Assembly (NCBI RefSeq): GCF_900143065.1
Contig: NZ_FRCX01000003.1
Location: 1-64,000 of the forward strand
DNA length: 64,000 nucleotides
Direction of reading: 5' to 3'
Source of the DNA: Duganella sacchari
GTDB lineage: Bacteria; Pseudomonadota; Gammaproteobacteria; Burkholderiales; Burkholderiaceae_D
Part shown: positions 1-8,471 of the stretch, one piece after another
How the letters are laid out: every line of letters starts with the position of its first letter
How positions within the stretch are numbered: the first letter of the stretch is position 1
The notes under the pieces: model-generated
Database searches by the model: none
Told to the model about the DNA's origin: nothing
The model's input: only the letters and a program-made list of their open reading frames with translations
Made by a program: the position numbers and the translations under genes

Positions 1-9
1 TAATGCCGT

Positions 10-1335
10 TCAGTTAAGGTCTCGTTTTAAGACTCGTACGGTGTAACGTTTAGGCAGCGCTTTAACGGCCCGATCGTAATGGCGATCGGGCCGTTCTTCA
101 TTTAGAAGATCGACGAGCCGTTTGCGTAGGCGCTGAAGTAAAGCCGGTAACTTGCCGTAGGAACGAACAACCGCAGCCCAATGCAGTTCATATTGAATAA
201 TGTGGAAGGCACGGATAAAGCTGATTTCGGTCGGATCGCATTTGACTGCGAGTGCCGCCTTGGCCATTTCAAGGCGGACCAAATTGTAAGCAGTCAGTGT
301 CCCCCAGATTTCCTGATATACCCCATCGACTGTTTTGCTGCGCAAGGTTAATGCCTTACCCAGCATGCTTTGCTTCAGTTCCCGGTAACTCGTTTCGATT
401 TGCCAGCGTCGCTTGTAGTAAGCCGCAATATCAGCGCTCGTATAACGCTTACGGTCCAGAAGCGACGTCAGCAAGACATGCTTGCGCGCTTGGCTATCGA
501 TCACCGTGATGGCTCGCGCCTGCCAGAACTCAGGCAGGTCAGGCCGTTTCTTCCGTACCTGCTGAGCCAGTCGCAGTTCGATCAGCACGTCATCGGATGG
601 TGGTTCCAGTAATTGCCATTTGGTGTTGGCTTTGGCGGGAATGATGTAATGGCGGTTATTGCCATTGCCAGTCAGGCCGCAGAGGATTTCCGCTGCCATG
701 AAGCCCTTATCGAAGGCTGTCAGTGAGTTATCGGGGATCGACGGCAGGAGCTCTTTTGCATACTGCATTTCATTGCTACCGTAGGGACCGAAGGCGGCGC
801 AGCGAATCAGGTGGGTTGATACGTCCGTCAGCGTAACGGCGCGTACTTGCGGATAACTTGACACTACCTTGGCATAAGCTTGAGCACCGAAATGCTCCCG
901 CTGTTCTGGTGTGTCGGCGGTCTTCAAGGTCGTACCATCGAGTGCGAATAAGCGCAGCCCTTTAAGTTGATACTGCTTCGCGTCTTGCTCACCCCACGCC
1001 TTGGCAGACAATTCAAATAGCATCTGCAGCGGCGCTGCCCCCACACGCTGGCGAGCCTGCGCAATGGCGCTCTTGCTCACATAAGGCACTTGCAAATCCG
1101 GTAGCGCAAGCTCCAGATCATCAAGCACCTCACTGATCGATTGATGGCGGTACAGTGCCAACGCCACGACCAACCAAACCACTTGCTCAGCAGGCAAACG
1201 ACGTTGACGGATACTGGCTTTGCCTGTGTACTGGACGGCTTGCTCTATCCACTCAACAGGCAAGTGCTGGCCCAGACGCTCCCAGTTCGGGACATCTTGG
1301 GTTTCGGCTAAAAAATGGATCGCGTCATCAAGCAT
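10..1335 (-). CDS. IS4-family DDE transposase
   Basis: A 441-residue protein that catalyses cut-and-paste movement of the flanking element. Residues 1-115 match the IS4 N-terminal domain. The first catalytic Asp is in LFALDGTTLK (about residue 132) and the second in LTAFDKGFMA (about 209). The IS4 signature Y-x2-R-x3-E-x6-K is intact in YKRRWQIETSYRELK (about 308-322), supplying the catalytic Glu. The length is normal for the family. The ATG at 1335 follows a spacer of about 40 bp after the right-end hairpin, so transcription must start within or very near the element end. No frameshift or stop is seen. Confidence 0.95.
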   Translation of the reverse strand: MLDDAIHFLAETQDVPNWERLGQHLPVEWIEQAVQYTGKASIRQRRLPAEQVVWLVVALALYRHQSISEVLDDLELALPDLQVPYVSKSAIAQARQRVGAAPLQMLFELSAKAWGEQDAKQYQLKGLRLFALDGTTLKTADTPEQREHFGAQAYAKVVSSYPQVRAVTLTDVSTHLIRCAAFGPYGSNEMQYAKELLPSIPDNSLTAFDKGFMAAEILCGLTGNGNNRHYIIPAKANTKWQLLEPPSDDVLIELRLAQQVRKKRPDLPEFWQARAITVIDSQARKHVLLTSLLDRKRYTSADIAAYYKRRWQIETSYRELKQSMLGKALTLRSKTVDGVYQEIWGTLTAYNLVRLEMAKAALAVKCDPTEISFIRAFHIIQYELHWAAVVRSYGKLPALLQRLRKRLVDLLNEERPDRHYDRAVKALPKRYTVRVLKRDLN

Positions 1336-1377
1336 GAACCGAAGGTTAACAGGCCATTCTTACGTTTACAACTCTTC

Positions 1378-1414
1378 AAAATAAAAATGCCGTTCAGTCT
1401 TAACTGAACGGCAT
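1378..1414 (-). terminator. Rho-independent terminator built from the IS right end
   Basis: A perfect 12-bp stem (1387-1398 with 1403-1414) has a 4-nt loop. Read on the minus strand it is followed by TTTTATTTT (1386-1378). One stem arm is the terminal inverted repeat itself; the other is a direct copy of the left-end sequence. It would stop minus-strand transcripts from the lipoprotein gene before they enter the transposase. Confidence 0.75.
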
Positions 1415-1438
1415 CAGGCTTTCAGGCCGGTTTTTTTA

Positions 1439-1996
1439 TCAGCTGCACAAACCGAAGGCTTTACGGTCAGCGAAGTAGCGGTAGGTGAAGGTACGCATCG
1501 GATACTTGTGCAGCGCGATCTCGAACGCGGGCGGCGTCAGGTCGAAGCGTTGCGGCAATTTCTCGGTCACGCGCAGGCGCACGCGCCAGATGGTTTCCTC
1601 GCCGGTGGCGCCGGCGATCAGCATGTCCGGCACTTTGGGAATCGACTCGACGATTTCGGCCGGTGAATTGGTGGTCCGCTGATAGAAGGTGACCAGCTGC
1701 GCCTTGGCCACGACCGGGCCTTTCGGCTGCGTGACCGTATAGTCGCGGGTCTGGAACAGCGCGCGCTCGCCACGCGGCACCAGGTACACAAACGTGAACT
1801 CGGCGCCGCCATCCGGCAGCGTCACGGGCGGCGTGGTAGAAACGCTGATCCCGCGCGGCAGCTCGAAGCGCGAGCCTTCCTGCCAGTTGCTGCACTCCGG
1901 CGTCTTGGCCATGTACACATCAACCGGCGTGAAAGATTCGCCACAGGCACTCAACAGCAGCGGCAGGATAAGAGGAGCGGAGTAACGCAGGCGCAT
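1439..1996 (-). CDS. Putative lipoprotein of unknown function
   Basis: A 185-residue protein with a lipoprotein signal: a basic start, a hydrophobic run and the lipobox LLSAC with Cys at about residue 18. It should be lipid-anchored on the periplasmic side. The mature part is a mixed beta-rich sequence with three further cysteines and no motif I recognise. It stands alone: an IS lies immediately downstream and a 40-bp inverted repeat upstream. Transcription would end at the hairpin at the IS right end. No clear ribosome binding site precedes the ATG. Function unknown. Confidence 0.7.
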   Translation of the reverse strand: MRLRYSAPLILPLLLSACGESFTPVDVYMAKTPECSNWQEGSRFELPRGISVSTTPPVTLPDGGAEFTFVYLVPRGERALFQTRDYTVTQPKGPVVAKAQLVTFYQRTTNSPAEIVESIPKVPDMLIAGATGEETIWRVRLRVTEKLPQRFDLTPPAFEIALHKYPMRTFTYRYFADRKAFGLCS

Positions 1997-2034
1997 GAAA
2001 TCAAACGTCTTGATCGGAAGCCGCTAGTGTAACA

Positions 2035-2123
2035 CCGGGGTCAGTTCTTGCAATCCAACACGAGCTCTGCCGTAGCGGTCACTTACGGCAGAGCTCGTGT
2101 TGGATTGCAAGAACTGACCCCGG
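2035..2123. repeat. Perfect 40-bp inverted repeat
   Basis: Arms 2035-2074 and 2084-2123 are exactly complementary, with a 9-nt spacer (2075-2083). Each outer end reads CCGGGGTCAG. There is no T-run on either side, so it is not a simple terminator. It sits between the lipoprotein start and the terminator of the first M13 gene. A REP/BIME-type or MITE-like element is possible; this is inference. Confidence 0.9.
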
Positions 2124-2126
2124 ATT

Positions 2127-2152
2127 AAAAAAGGCCGCATCGCTGCGGCCTT
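2127..2152 (-). terminator. Rho-independent terminator of the M13 peptidase gene
   Basis: A 9-bp stem (2131-2139 with 2144-2152) has a TCGC loop. On the minus strand it is followed by a run of six T, 16 bases after the stop codon of the peptidase. Confidence 0.85.
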
Positions 2153-2167
2153 GGCTTGCTTAGATCA

Positions 2168-4231
2168 TTACCACATGATCACGCGGTCTTTTGGTGCCAG
2201 GTACATCTTGTCGCCTGGTTTCACGCCGAAGGCGTCGTAGAAGCCCGGCTGGTTGCGCATCGGGCCGTTGGCGCGGAACTGGCCTGGCGAGTGCGGGTCG
2301 GTCTTGATCTGGACGATCTGCTGCGCTTCACGCATTTTCAGACGCCATACCTGGGCGAAGCCCATGTAGAAACGCTGGTCGCCAGTCAGGCCGTCGATAA
2401 CCGGGGCTTTCTTGCCTTTCAGCGACAGCTTGTAGGCTTTGTACGCAATCGCCACGCCGCTGTTGTCGGCGATGTTTTCGCCCAGGGTCAGTTCGCCGTT
2501 GACGTGGTAGCCAGGCAGCGGGCTGAACTGGTTGTACTGCTCGACCAGCATCTTGGTCTTGGCGCCAAACGCTTTGTGGTCGGCGGCGGTCCACCAGTCG
2601 CGCAAGTTGCCGTCGCCGTCGTACTGGGCGCCCTGGTCGTCGAAGCCGTGGCTGATTTCGTGGCCGATCACGCCGCCGATGGCGCCGTAGTTGACCGCGT
2701 CATCCGCGTCCGCATTGAAGAACGGCGCCTGCAGGATCGCTGCCGGGAACACGATTTCGTTCATTTCCGGGTTGTAGTAGGCGTTGACGGTCTGTGGCGT
2801 CATGCCCCATTCGTCGCGGTCAATCGGTTTGCCCAGCTTGTTCAGTTCCTTGTTGTAGTCGAACTGGTGCGAGCGGATCACGTTACCGACCAGGTCGTCC
2901 TTGCTGACCACCAGCGCCGAGTAGTCGCGCCATTTGTTCGGGTAGCCGATCTTGGTGGTGAACTTGGCCAGCTTGGCTTGCGCCTGTTTCTTGGTGGCCG
3001 GGGTCATCCAGTCCAGCTTGTCGATGCTAGTCTTGTAGGCGGCCAGCAGGTTTTTCACCAGTGCTTCCATGCGGGCTTTACGTTCGGCCGGGAAGTGCTC
3101 TTCCACGTACAGCTTGCCGACTACTTCACCCAGCGCGCCTTCGGTCACGCTGACGCCGCGTTTCCAGCGTGGACGCTGTTCGGTCACGCCGCTCAGCACG
3201 GTGCCGTAGAACGCGAAATTTTCATCCACGAAGGCTTTGCTCAGGTAAGGCGCATTGGCGCGTACCACTTGCCATTGGAAGTAGGCTTTCAGGGTCTCCA
3301 GCGGGGTCGCTTCCAGCAGCGCGGTCATGCCTTTGAGGTAGCTAGGCTGGCTGACGATCACGTAGGTGACTTTGCCGGCCACGCCAGCGTCGGTCAGATA
3401 GGCGTTCCAGTCGTAGCCTGGCGCCACCTCGCCCAGCTTGGCGATGTCGACCTTGTTGTAGGCCTTGATCGGGTCACGCAGCTCGACCTTGGTCCATTGC
3501 AGCTTGGCCAGTTCTTTTTCGAACTCGACTACCGCGTGGGCGGTGGCGGCGCCGTGGGCGTCACCTGCCAGCGTCAGCATTTTGCCGACGTGCAGTTCAT
3601 ACTTGGCCAGCGCGTCCGCCAGTTTGGCGTCGTCGGCTTTCAGGTAGTAGTCACGGTCCGGCAGGCCCAGGCCGTCCTGGTACAGGTCGGCCACGTATTT
3701 GGTCGAATCCTTGTTGTCCTGGTGGATGCCGTAGCCGTACGGTGCGCTCACGCCGATCTGGTTGAAGTGCGAGATCAGTGCCGGCAGCTGTTTCTTGTCG
3801 GTGATGGCGGCCACTTTGGCCAGTTCGCCGTTCAGCGGGGTGATGCCCAGCTGTTCCAGCTTGGCTTCGTCCATGAAGCTGTTGTAGAAGTCGCCGATGC
3901 GCTGGGCGTCCGGACCGCCGTTCTTGCTGGCGGCGGCGCCTTCGATAATCGCGCGCAGTTGCGGCTGGATGTCATCACGCAGCTTGGCGAAAGAGCCCCA
4001 GCTCGATTTGTCGGCCGGGATTTCGGTCGCGGCCAGCCATTTGCCGTTCATGTGGGTGAACAGGTCGTCCTGCACACGGACCGACGGGTCGATGTATTCC
4101 ACGGCGATGCCGGAGGCTGGCTTGCTTGCTACTTTCGCGCTGGTAGGAGCGGCGCTTTTGGCGCTATCCGCTGCGCCTGCCAGGCCTGCGATCAGGCTCA
4201 GCATCAATGCACTTACGAGATGACGTTTCAC
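2168..4231 (-). CDS. M13-family metallopeptidase (neprilysin/PepO type), copy 1
   Basis: A 687-residue secreted zinc endopeptidase with an N-terminal signal sequence (MKRHLVSALMLSLIAGLAGA). The zinc site is HEISH (about residue 525), with the third ligand in ENIADN, and the NAYYN substrate-binding motif is at about 475. The C-terminus DRVIMW replaces the CxxW ending of many M13 proteins, so the usual C-terminal cysteine is absent. The start is GTG at 4231, preceded by GAAGGAA. It is the last of three consecutive paralogues and is closest to copy 2, with long identical stretches in the catalytic half. The family cleaves short peptides; the substrate here is unknown. Confidence 0.93.
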   Translation of the reverse strand: MKRHLVSALMLSLIAGLAGAADSAKSAAPTSAKVASKPASGIAVEYIDPSVRVQDDLFTHMNGKWLAATEIPADKSSWGSFAKLRDDIQPQLRAIIEGAAASKNGGPDAQRIGDFYNSFMDEAKLEQLGITPLNGELAKVAAITDKKQLPALISHFNQIGVSAPYGYGIHQDNKDSTKYVADLYQDGLGLPDRDYYLKADDAKLADALAKYELHVGKMLTLAGDAHGAATAHAVVEFEKELAKLQWTKVELRDPIKAYNKVDIAKLGEVAPGYDWNAYLTDAGVAGKVTYVIVSQPSYLKGMTALLEATPLETLKAYFQWQVVRANAPYLSKAFVDENFAFYGTVLSGVTEQRPRWKRGVSVTEGALGEVVGKLYVEEHFPAERKARMEALVKNLLAAYKTSIDKLDWMTPATKKQAQAKLAKFTTKIGYPNKWRDYSALVVSKDDLVGNVIRSHQFDYNKELNKLGKPIDRDEWGMTPQTVNAYYNPEMNEIVFPAAILQAPFFNADADDAVNYGAIGGVIGHEISHGFDDQGAQYDGDGNLRDWWTAADHKAFGAKTKMLVEQYNQFSPLPGYHVNGELTLGENIADNSGVAIAYKAYKLSLKGKKAPVIDGLTGDQRFYMGFAQVWRLKMREAQQIVQIKTDPHSPGQFRANGPMRNQPGFYDAFGVKPGDKMYLAPKDRVIMW

Positions 4232-4258
4232 GGGATTTTCCTTCTAAATTAAGTGAAG

Positions 4259-4279
4259 GCCCATTGCTCTGATGGGCCG
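4259..4279 (-). terminator. Hairpin between M13 copies 2 and 1
   Basis: A 7-bp GC-rich stem (4259-4265 with 4273-4279) has a 7-nt loop. On the minus strand it is followed by TTCACTTAATTT, a weak T-rich tail. It may attenuate rather than end transcription from copy 2 into copy 1. Confidence 0.4.
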
Positions 4280-4299
4280 TACGGCTTTATATCACAGCA

Positions 4300-6324
4300 T
4301 TACCACATAATGACACGGTCTTTAGGCGGCAAATACAACTTATCTCCGGCTTTAACGCCGAAAGCCTCGTAAAAACCTGGCTGGTTACGCACCGTGCCAT
4401 TGGCGCGGAACTGGTCCGGCGAATGCGGGTCGACTTTGAGATAAACGATTTGCTGCGCATCGCGGATCTTGCTGCGCCAGACCTGGCCAAAGCCCATGTA
4501 AAAACGCTGCTGGCCCGTCAAACCATCAATCACCGGCGCCGGTTGACCATTCAGCGACAGCAGGTAAGCCTTGTAGGCAATCGCCGCGCCGCTGTTGTCG
4601 GCGATGTTTTCGCCCAGGGTCAGCTCGCCGTTGACGTGGTAGCCCTTGACCGGGCTGTAGGCGTTGTACTGCTTGACCAGCATCTTGGTCTTGGCTGCAA
4701 AGTTCTTGTGGTCGGCCTTGGTCCACCAGTCGCGCAGGTTGCCGTCGCCGTCGTACTGCGCGCCCTGGTCGTCGAAGCCGTGGCTGATTTCGTGGCCGAT
4801 CACCGCGCCGATGGCGCCATAGTTGACCGCATCATCGGCGTCGGCATTGAAGAACGGCGGCTGCAAGATCACTGCCGGGAACACGATCTCGTTCATCTCC
4901 GGGTTGTAATAGGCATTGACGGTCTGCGGCGTCATGCCCCATTCATCGCGGTCGATCGGCTTGCCCAGCTTGTTGACTTCCTTGGCGTACTCAAACGCGC
5001 GCGAACGCAGCCGGTTGCCCACCAGGTCGTCCTTGACCACCACCAGCGCCGAGTAATCACGCCACTTGTTCGGATAGCCGATCTTGGTGGTGAACTTGGC
5101 CAGCTTGGCTTGCGCCTGCTGCCTGGTTTCCGACCCCATCCAGTCCAGCGTGTCGATGCTTTGCCCAAACGCGGCCAGCAGATTCTTCACCAGCGCTTCC
5201 ATGCGCGCCTTGCGCTCGGCCGGGAAGTATTGCTCAACGTAGAGCTTGCCCAACGCTTCGCCCAGCGCGCTGTCGGTGGAGTTGACGGCCCGCTTCCAGC
5301 GCGGCTCCTGCTCGTCCACACCGCTCAGCACCTTGCCGTAGAAGGCGAAATTCTCTTGCGCGAAATCCTTGGACAGATAAGCAGCGTTACCGTGCAATAC
5401 CTGCCATTGGAAGTACACCTTCCAGGTCGCCAGCGGCACTTTGTTGAGCACCTGGTTGAAGCCGGTGATGTAGCTCGGCTGGCTGACAATCACGTAATCG
5501 ACCTTGCCGCCGATGCCGGTCTCGTTGAGCCACGTGGTCCAGTCGTAACCGGGCGCCAGCCTGGACAGCTGGGCCAGCGGCACCTTGTTGTAAGCCTTGA
5601 CCGGATCGCGTAACTGCACCTGCGTCCACTGCACCTTGGCCAGCTCGGTTTCCAGCGCAACGATGGCTTTGGCGTCCGCCGCCGGATTGGGGTTGCCGGC
5701 CATGCCCAGCATTTTGGCGACGTGCAGCTCGAACTTGGCCAGCGCATCGGCCAGCTTCTTGTCCGACTTCTTGAGGTAGTAATCACGGTCCGGCAGGCTC
5801 AGGCCTTCCTGCACGATGTCGGCCACGTACTTGGTCGAATCCTTGTTGTCCTGATGAATGGTAAAGGCGTACGGCGCGATGTAATAGCGGTTGAAGTGGG
5901 CAATCAGCGCCGGGATCTGCTGTTTGTCACTGAGCGCGGCGACGCGGTCGAAATCGGCCTTCAGCGGCGACAGGCGCAACTCCTCCAGCCTGGCTTCATC
6001 CATATAGCTGGCGAAGAAATCGCCGATGCGCTGGGCGTCCGTGCCGGGCTGCTTGTTGGGGTCGGCCGCGGCCGCTTCGATGATGGCGCGCAGCTGCGGC
6101 TTGGTGTCATCGTCGAGCTTTTCAAACGAGCCCCAGCTCGACTTGTCGGACGGGATGTCCGTGCGCGCCAGCCATTTGCCGTTGAGGTTTTTAAAGAAAT
6201 CGTCCTGCGGGCGGACGCTCGTGTCGATGTTGGCCACATCCACGCCCGAGGTTTTAGGTGCTGCATGGACGCCAGCCGAGGCCAGCAGCGCCAGCATCAG
6301 GGCGCTGAGCAAATGTGCTTTCAA
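4300..6324 (-). CDS. M13-family metallopeptidase, copy 2
   Basis: A 674-residue secreted peptidase. I place the start at TTG 6324 because GGAG lies 8 bases upstream and the protein then begins MKAHLLSALMLALL, like its two neighbours. The longer frame back to 6390 would read through the upstream terminator. HEISH and ENIADN zinc-site motifs are intact, as is NAYYN. It ends DRVIMW like copy 1. A terminator and a candidate promoter lie between copy 3 and this gene, so it may be expressed independently. Near identity to copy 1 in the catalytic domain suggests recent duplication or gene conversion. Confidence 0.92.
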   Translation of the reverse strand: MKAHLLSALMLALLASAGVHAAPKTSGVDVANIDTSVRPQDDFFKNLNGKWLARTDIPSDKSSWGSFEKLDDDTKPQLRAIIEAAAADPNKQPGTDAQRIGDFFASYMDEARLEELRLSPLKADFDRVAALSDKQQIPALIAHFNRYYIAPYAFTIHQDNKDSTKYVADIVQEGLSLPDRDYYLKKSDKKLADALAKFELHVAKMLGMAGNPNPAADAKAIVALETELAKVQWTQVQLRDPVKAYNKVPLAQLSRLAPGYDWTTWLNETGIGGKVDYVIVSQPSYITGFNQVLNKVPLATWKVYFQWQVLHGNAAYLSKDFAQENFAFYGKVLSGVDEQEPRWKRAVNSTDSALGEALGKLYVEQYFPAERKARMEALVKNLLAAFGQSIDTLDWMGSETRQQAQAKLAKFTTKIGYPNKWRDYSALVVVKDDLVGNRLRSRAFEYAKEVNKLGKPIDRDEWGMTPQTVNAYYNPEMNEIVFPAVILQPPFFNADADDAVNYGAIGAVIGHEISHGFDDQGAQYDGDGNLRDWWTKADHKNFAAKTKMLVKQYNAYSPVKGYHVNGELTLGENIADNSGAAIAYKAYLLSLNGQPAPVIDGLTGQQRFYMGFGQVWRSKIRDAQQIVYLKVDPHSPDQFRANGTVRNQPGFYEAFGVKAGDKLYLPPKDRVIMW

Positions 6325-6342
6325 GACTATATCTCCGATATA

Positions 6343-6371
6343 TGTATAGGCAAGTCTTGCAACCATAACAA
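6343..6371 (-). promoter_or_regulatory. Candidate promoter for M13 copy 2
   Basis: On the minus strand, TTGTTA (6371-6366) and TATACA (6348-6343) are separated by exactly 17 bases. The predicted transcript start is about 15-20 bases before the TTG start codon, leaving room for the GGAG site. The -35 box touches the edge of the upstream terminator. This is pattern evidence only. Confidence 0.45.
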
Positions 6372-6407
6372 AAAAGCCACGCCAGGTCACCCCGGGTGGC
6401 TTTTTTT
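6370..6407. terminator. Bidirectional rho-independent terminator after M13 copy 3
   Basis: An 11-bp stem (6370-6380 with 6396-6406) is A-rich on one outer side and T-rich on the other, so a T-run follows the stem on both strands. It ends the copy 3 transcript within 55 bases of its stop codon. Confidence 0.75.
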
Positions 6408-6422
6408 ACGCGGGAAAAACGC

Positions 6423-8456
6423 TTACCAGATAATCACACGCTGTTCGGGCGCAACATACAGCTTGTCGCCCTGCTTGACGCCAAACGCCTCATAGAAGCC
6501 CGGCTGGTTGACCACCGGACCGTTGGTGCGGAACTGGCCCGGCGAATGCGGATCGGTCTTGATCTGCAGGATCTGCTGGTTCTCGCGCATCTTCACGCGC
6601 CAGATCTGGCCAAAGCCCATGTAGAAGCGCTGCTCGCCCGTGAAGCCGTCGATCACCGGCGCCGGCTTGCCGCCCAGCGACAGCAGATAAGCCTTGTAAG
6701 CGATGGCCACGCCGCTGTTGTCGGCGATGTTTTCGCCCAGCGTCAGTTCGCCATTGACGTGGTAGCCAGGCAGCGGGCTAAAGCTGTTGTACTGCTGGAC
6801 CAGCGCGTCGGCCTTGGTCTTGAAGTTGGCGCGGTCTTCCTTGCTCCACCAGTCGCGCAGGTTGCCGTCGCCATCGGACTGGCTGCCCTTGTCGTCGAAG
6901 CCATGGCTGATCTCGTGGCCGATCACGGCGCCAATTGCGCCATAGTTCACCGCATCGTCGGCGCGCGCGTCAAAGAACGGCGGCTGCAGGATCGCGGCCG
7001 GGAACACAATCTCGTTCATGGTCGAGTTGTAGTAGGCGTTGATGGTTTGCGGCGTCATGCCCCACTCTTCGCGGTCGACCGGCTTGCCCAGCTTGTTGAT
7101 CATGCGCTGGTACTGGAAGTTGGACGAACGCAGCACGTTGCCCACCAGATCGTTCTTGATGATGGTCAGCGACGAATAATCGCGCCACTTGGCCGGATAG
7201 CCGATCTTCGGCGTGAACTTGGCCAGCTTGGCCTGCGCTTCGATCCTGGTGGCCGGGCTCATCCAGTCCAGGCTGTCGATGCTGGTCTTGTAGGCGGCCA
7301 GCAGGTTCTTCACCAGCGCATCCATGCGCGCCTTGCGCTCCGGCGGGAAGTGCTCGGCCACATACAGCTTGCCCAGCGCTTCGCCCAGGCTGCCTTCCAC
7401 CAGCGACACCGCATCCTTCCAACGCGGACGCTTGACGGCCACACCGGTCAGCACCGTGCTGTAGAAATCAAAGTGCGCGTCGGCGAAATCGCTGGACAGG
7501 TAAGGCGAGGCTTCCTGCAGTAGCTGCCATTGGAAGTAAGCCTTCCAGGTCGGCAGGTCGGTCTTGTCCAGCACGGCATTGAAGCCGCTCAGGAACGACG
7601 GCTGGCGCACGATCACGTCGCTGATCTTGTTGCCCACGCCCGCTGCGGCCAGCGCATGGCCCCAGTCGTAGCCGGGCGCCAGTTCGGCCAGCTGCTTGAC
7701 CGGCATCTTGTTGTAGGTCTTGACCGGATCGCGGTTCTCGACCTTGGTCCATTGCGCTTCCGCCAGGGCGGTTTCCAGCGCGACGATTTTTTTGGCGTTG
7801 GCAGCGGCTTCGTGGTCGCCGGCCAGGCCAAGGATCTTGGCAATGTGCAGCTCATACTTGGCCAGTGCACTGGCCATCTTCGGATCGTCTTTTTTCAGGT
7901 AGTAGTCACGGTCCGGCAAGCCCAGGCCGCTCTGGCCGATATACACCGCATACCTGGTCGACGCGCGCGCATCCTGGCGCACGCTGACGCTGTACGGCGT
8001 GGTAATGCCGATCTGGCCCAGATGGGCGATCAGCATGGGCAGGCCTTTCTTGTCCTTGAGCGCGCGGATGCGGTTCAGCTCGCCGGTGACGGGGCGGAAG
8101 CCCAGCTCGTCGAGCTTCTTCTCGTCCATGAAGCTGGCGTACAGGTCGGCGATTTTCTGCGGTTCGCTGCCGGCTTTCTTGCCCTTCTCCGCTTCCGCCT
8201 TTTCGATCAGCTCGCGCAGCTGCGGCAAGGTGTCGTCGCGCAGCTTGGCAAACGTGCCCCAGCTGGCTTTGTCCGATGGAATCTCGGTGGTCTTCAGCCA
8301 GCTGCCGTTCAGGTAGGTGAAGAAGTCATCTTGTGGACGCACGCTGGTGTCCATATTGGGAATTTCGATGCCGGAGATCGGTGCGGCAGGCTCCGCAGCG
8401 GTGGCAAAGGCAGTGACGAGGCTCAGGGTCAGTGCACTCAGCAGAAGTGGTTTCAC
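6423..8456 (-). CDS. M13-family metallopeptidase, copy 3
   Basis: A 677-residue secreted peptidase starting at GTG 8456 after AAGGA. It has a signal sequence, HEISH, ENIADN and NAYYN, but differs from copies 1 and 2 around the active site (FDDKGSQSDGDG against FDDQGAQYDGDG) and ends EQRVIIW. It is the most divergent of the three, probably the oldest split. It begins 15 bases after the stop of a TonB-dependent receptor and is probably cotranscribed with it, which suggests processing of a peptide ligand taken up or met at the cell surface. That link is inference. Confidence 0.93.
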   Translation of the reverse strand: MKPLLLSALTLSLVTAFATAAEPAAPISGIEIPNMDTSVRPQDDFFTYLNGSWLKTTEIPSDKASWGTFAKLRDDTLPQLRELIEKAEAEKGKKAGSEPQKIADLYASFMDEKKLDELGFRPVTGELNRIRALKDKKGLPMLIAHLGQIGITTPYSVSVRQDARASTRYAVYIGQSGLGLPDRDYYLKKDDPKMASALAKYELHIAKILGLAGDHEAAANAKKIVALETALAEAQWTKVENRDPVKTYNKMPVKQLAELAPGYDWGHALAAAGVGNKISDVIVRQPSFLSGFNAVLDKTDLPTWKAYFQWQLLQEASPYLSSDFADAHFDFYSTVLTGVAVKRPRWKDAVSLVEGSLGEALGKLYVAEHFPPERKARMDALVKNLLAAYKTSIDSLDWMSPATRIEAQAKLAKFTPKIGYPAKWRDYSSLTIIKNDLVGNVLRSSNFQYQRMINKLGKPVDREEWGMTPQTINAYYNSTMNEIVFPAAILQPPFFDARADDAVNYGAIGAVIGHEISHGFDDKGSQSDGDGNLRDWWSKEDRANFKTKADALVQQYNSFSPLPGYHVNGELTLGENIADNSGVAIAYKAYLLSLGGKPAPVIDGFTGEQRFYMGFGQIWRVKMRENQQILQIKTDPHSPGQFRTNGPVVNQPGFYEAFGVKQGDKLYVAPEQRVIIW

Positions 8457-8471
8457 AGCTTGTCCTTATGG

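Larger units (their letters stand above)
1..1414 (-). mobile_element. IS4-family insertion sequence, apparently complete
   Basis: The left end begins TAATGCCGTTCAGTTAAGG at position 1, close to the known terminal repeat of E. coli IS4 as I recall it. Its reverse complement reappears at 1400-1414. A single transposase gene fills the space between and is read leftward from the right end. The last two bases of the right end (CA after GCAT) do not match the left TA. The expected 11-13 bp target duplication cannot be checked because the left flank lies outside the window. The transposase frame is uninterrupted, so the element may be active. Confidence 0.88.

Noticed and set aside
2035..2123. The 40-bp inverted repeat as a terminator
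   Set aside because: Neither arm is followed by a T-run, and a proper terminator lies at 2127-2152.
6325..6390. Upstream start of M13 copy 2 at 6390
   Set aside because: It would run through the terminator and promoter-like region; TTG 6324 has GGAG upstream and fits the start of both paralogues.
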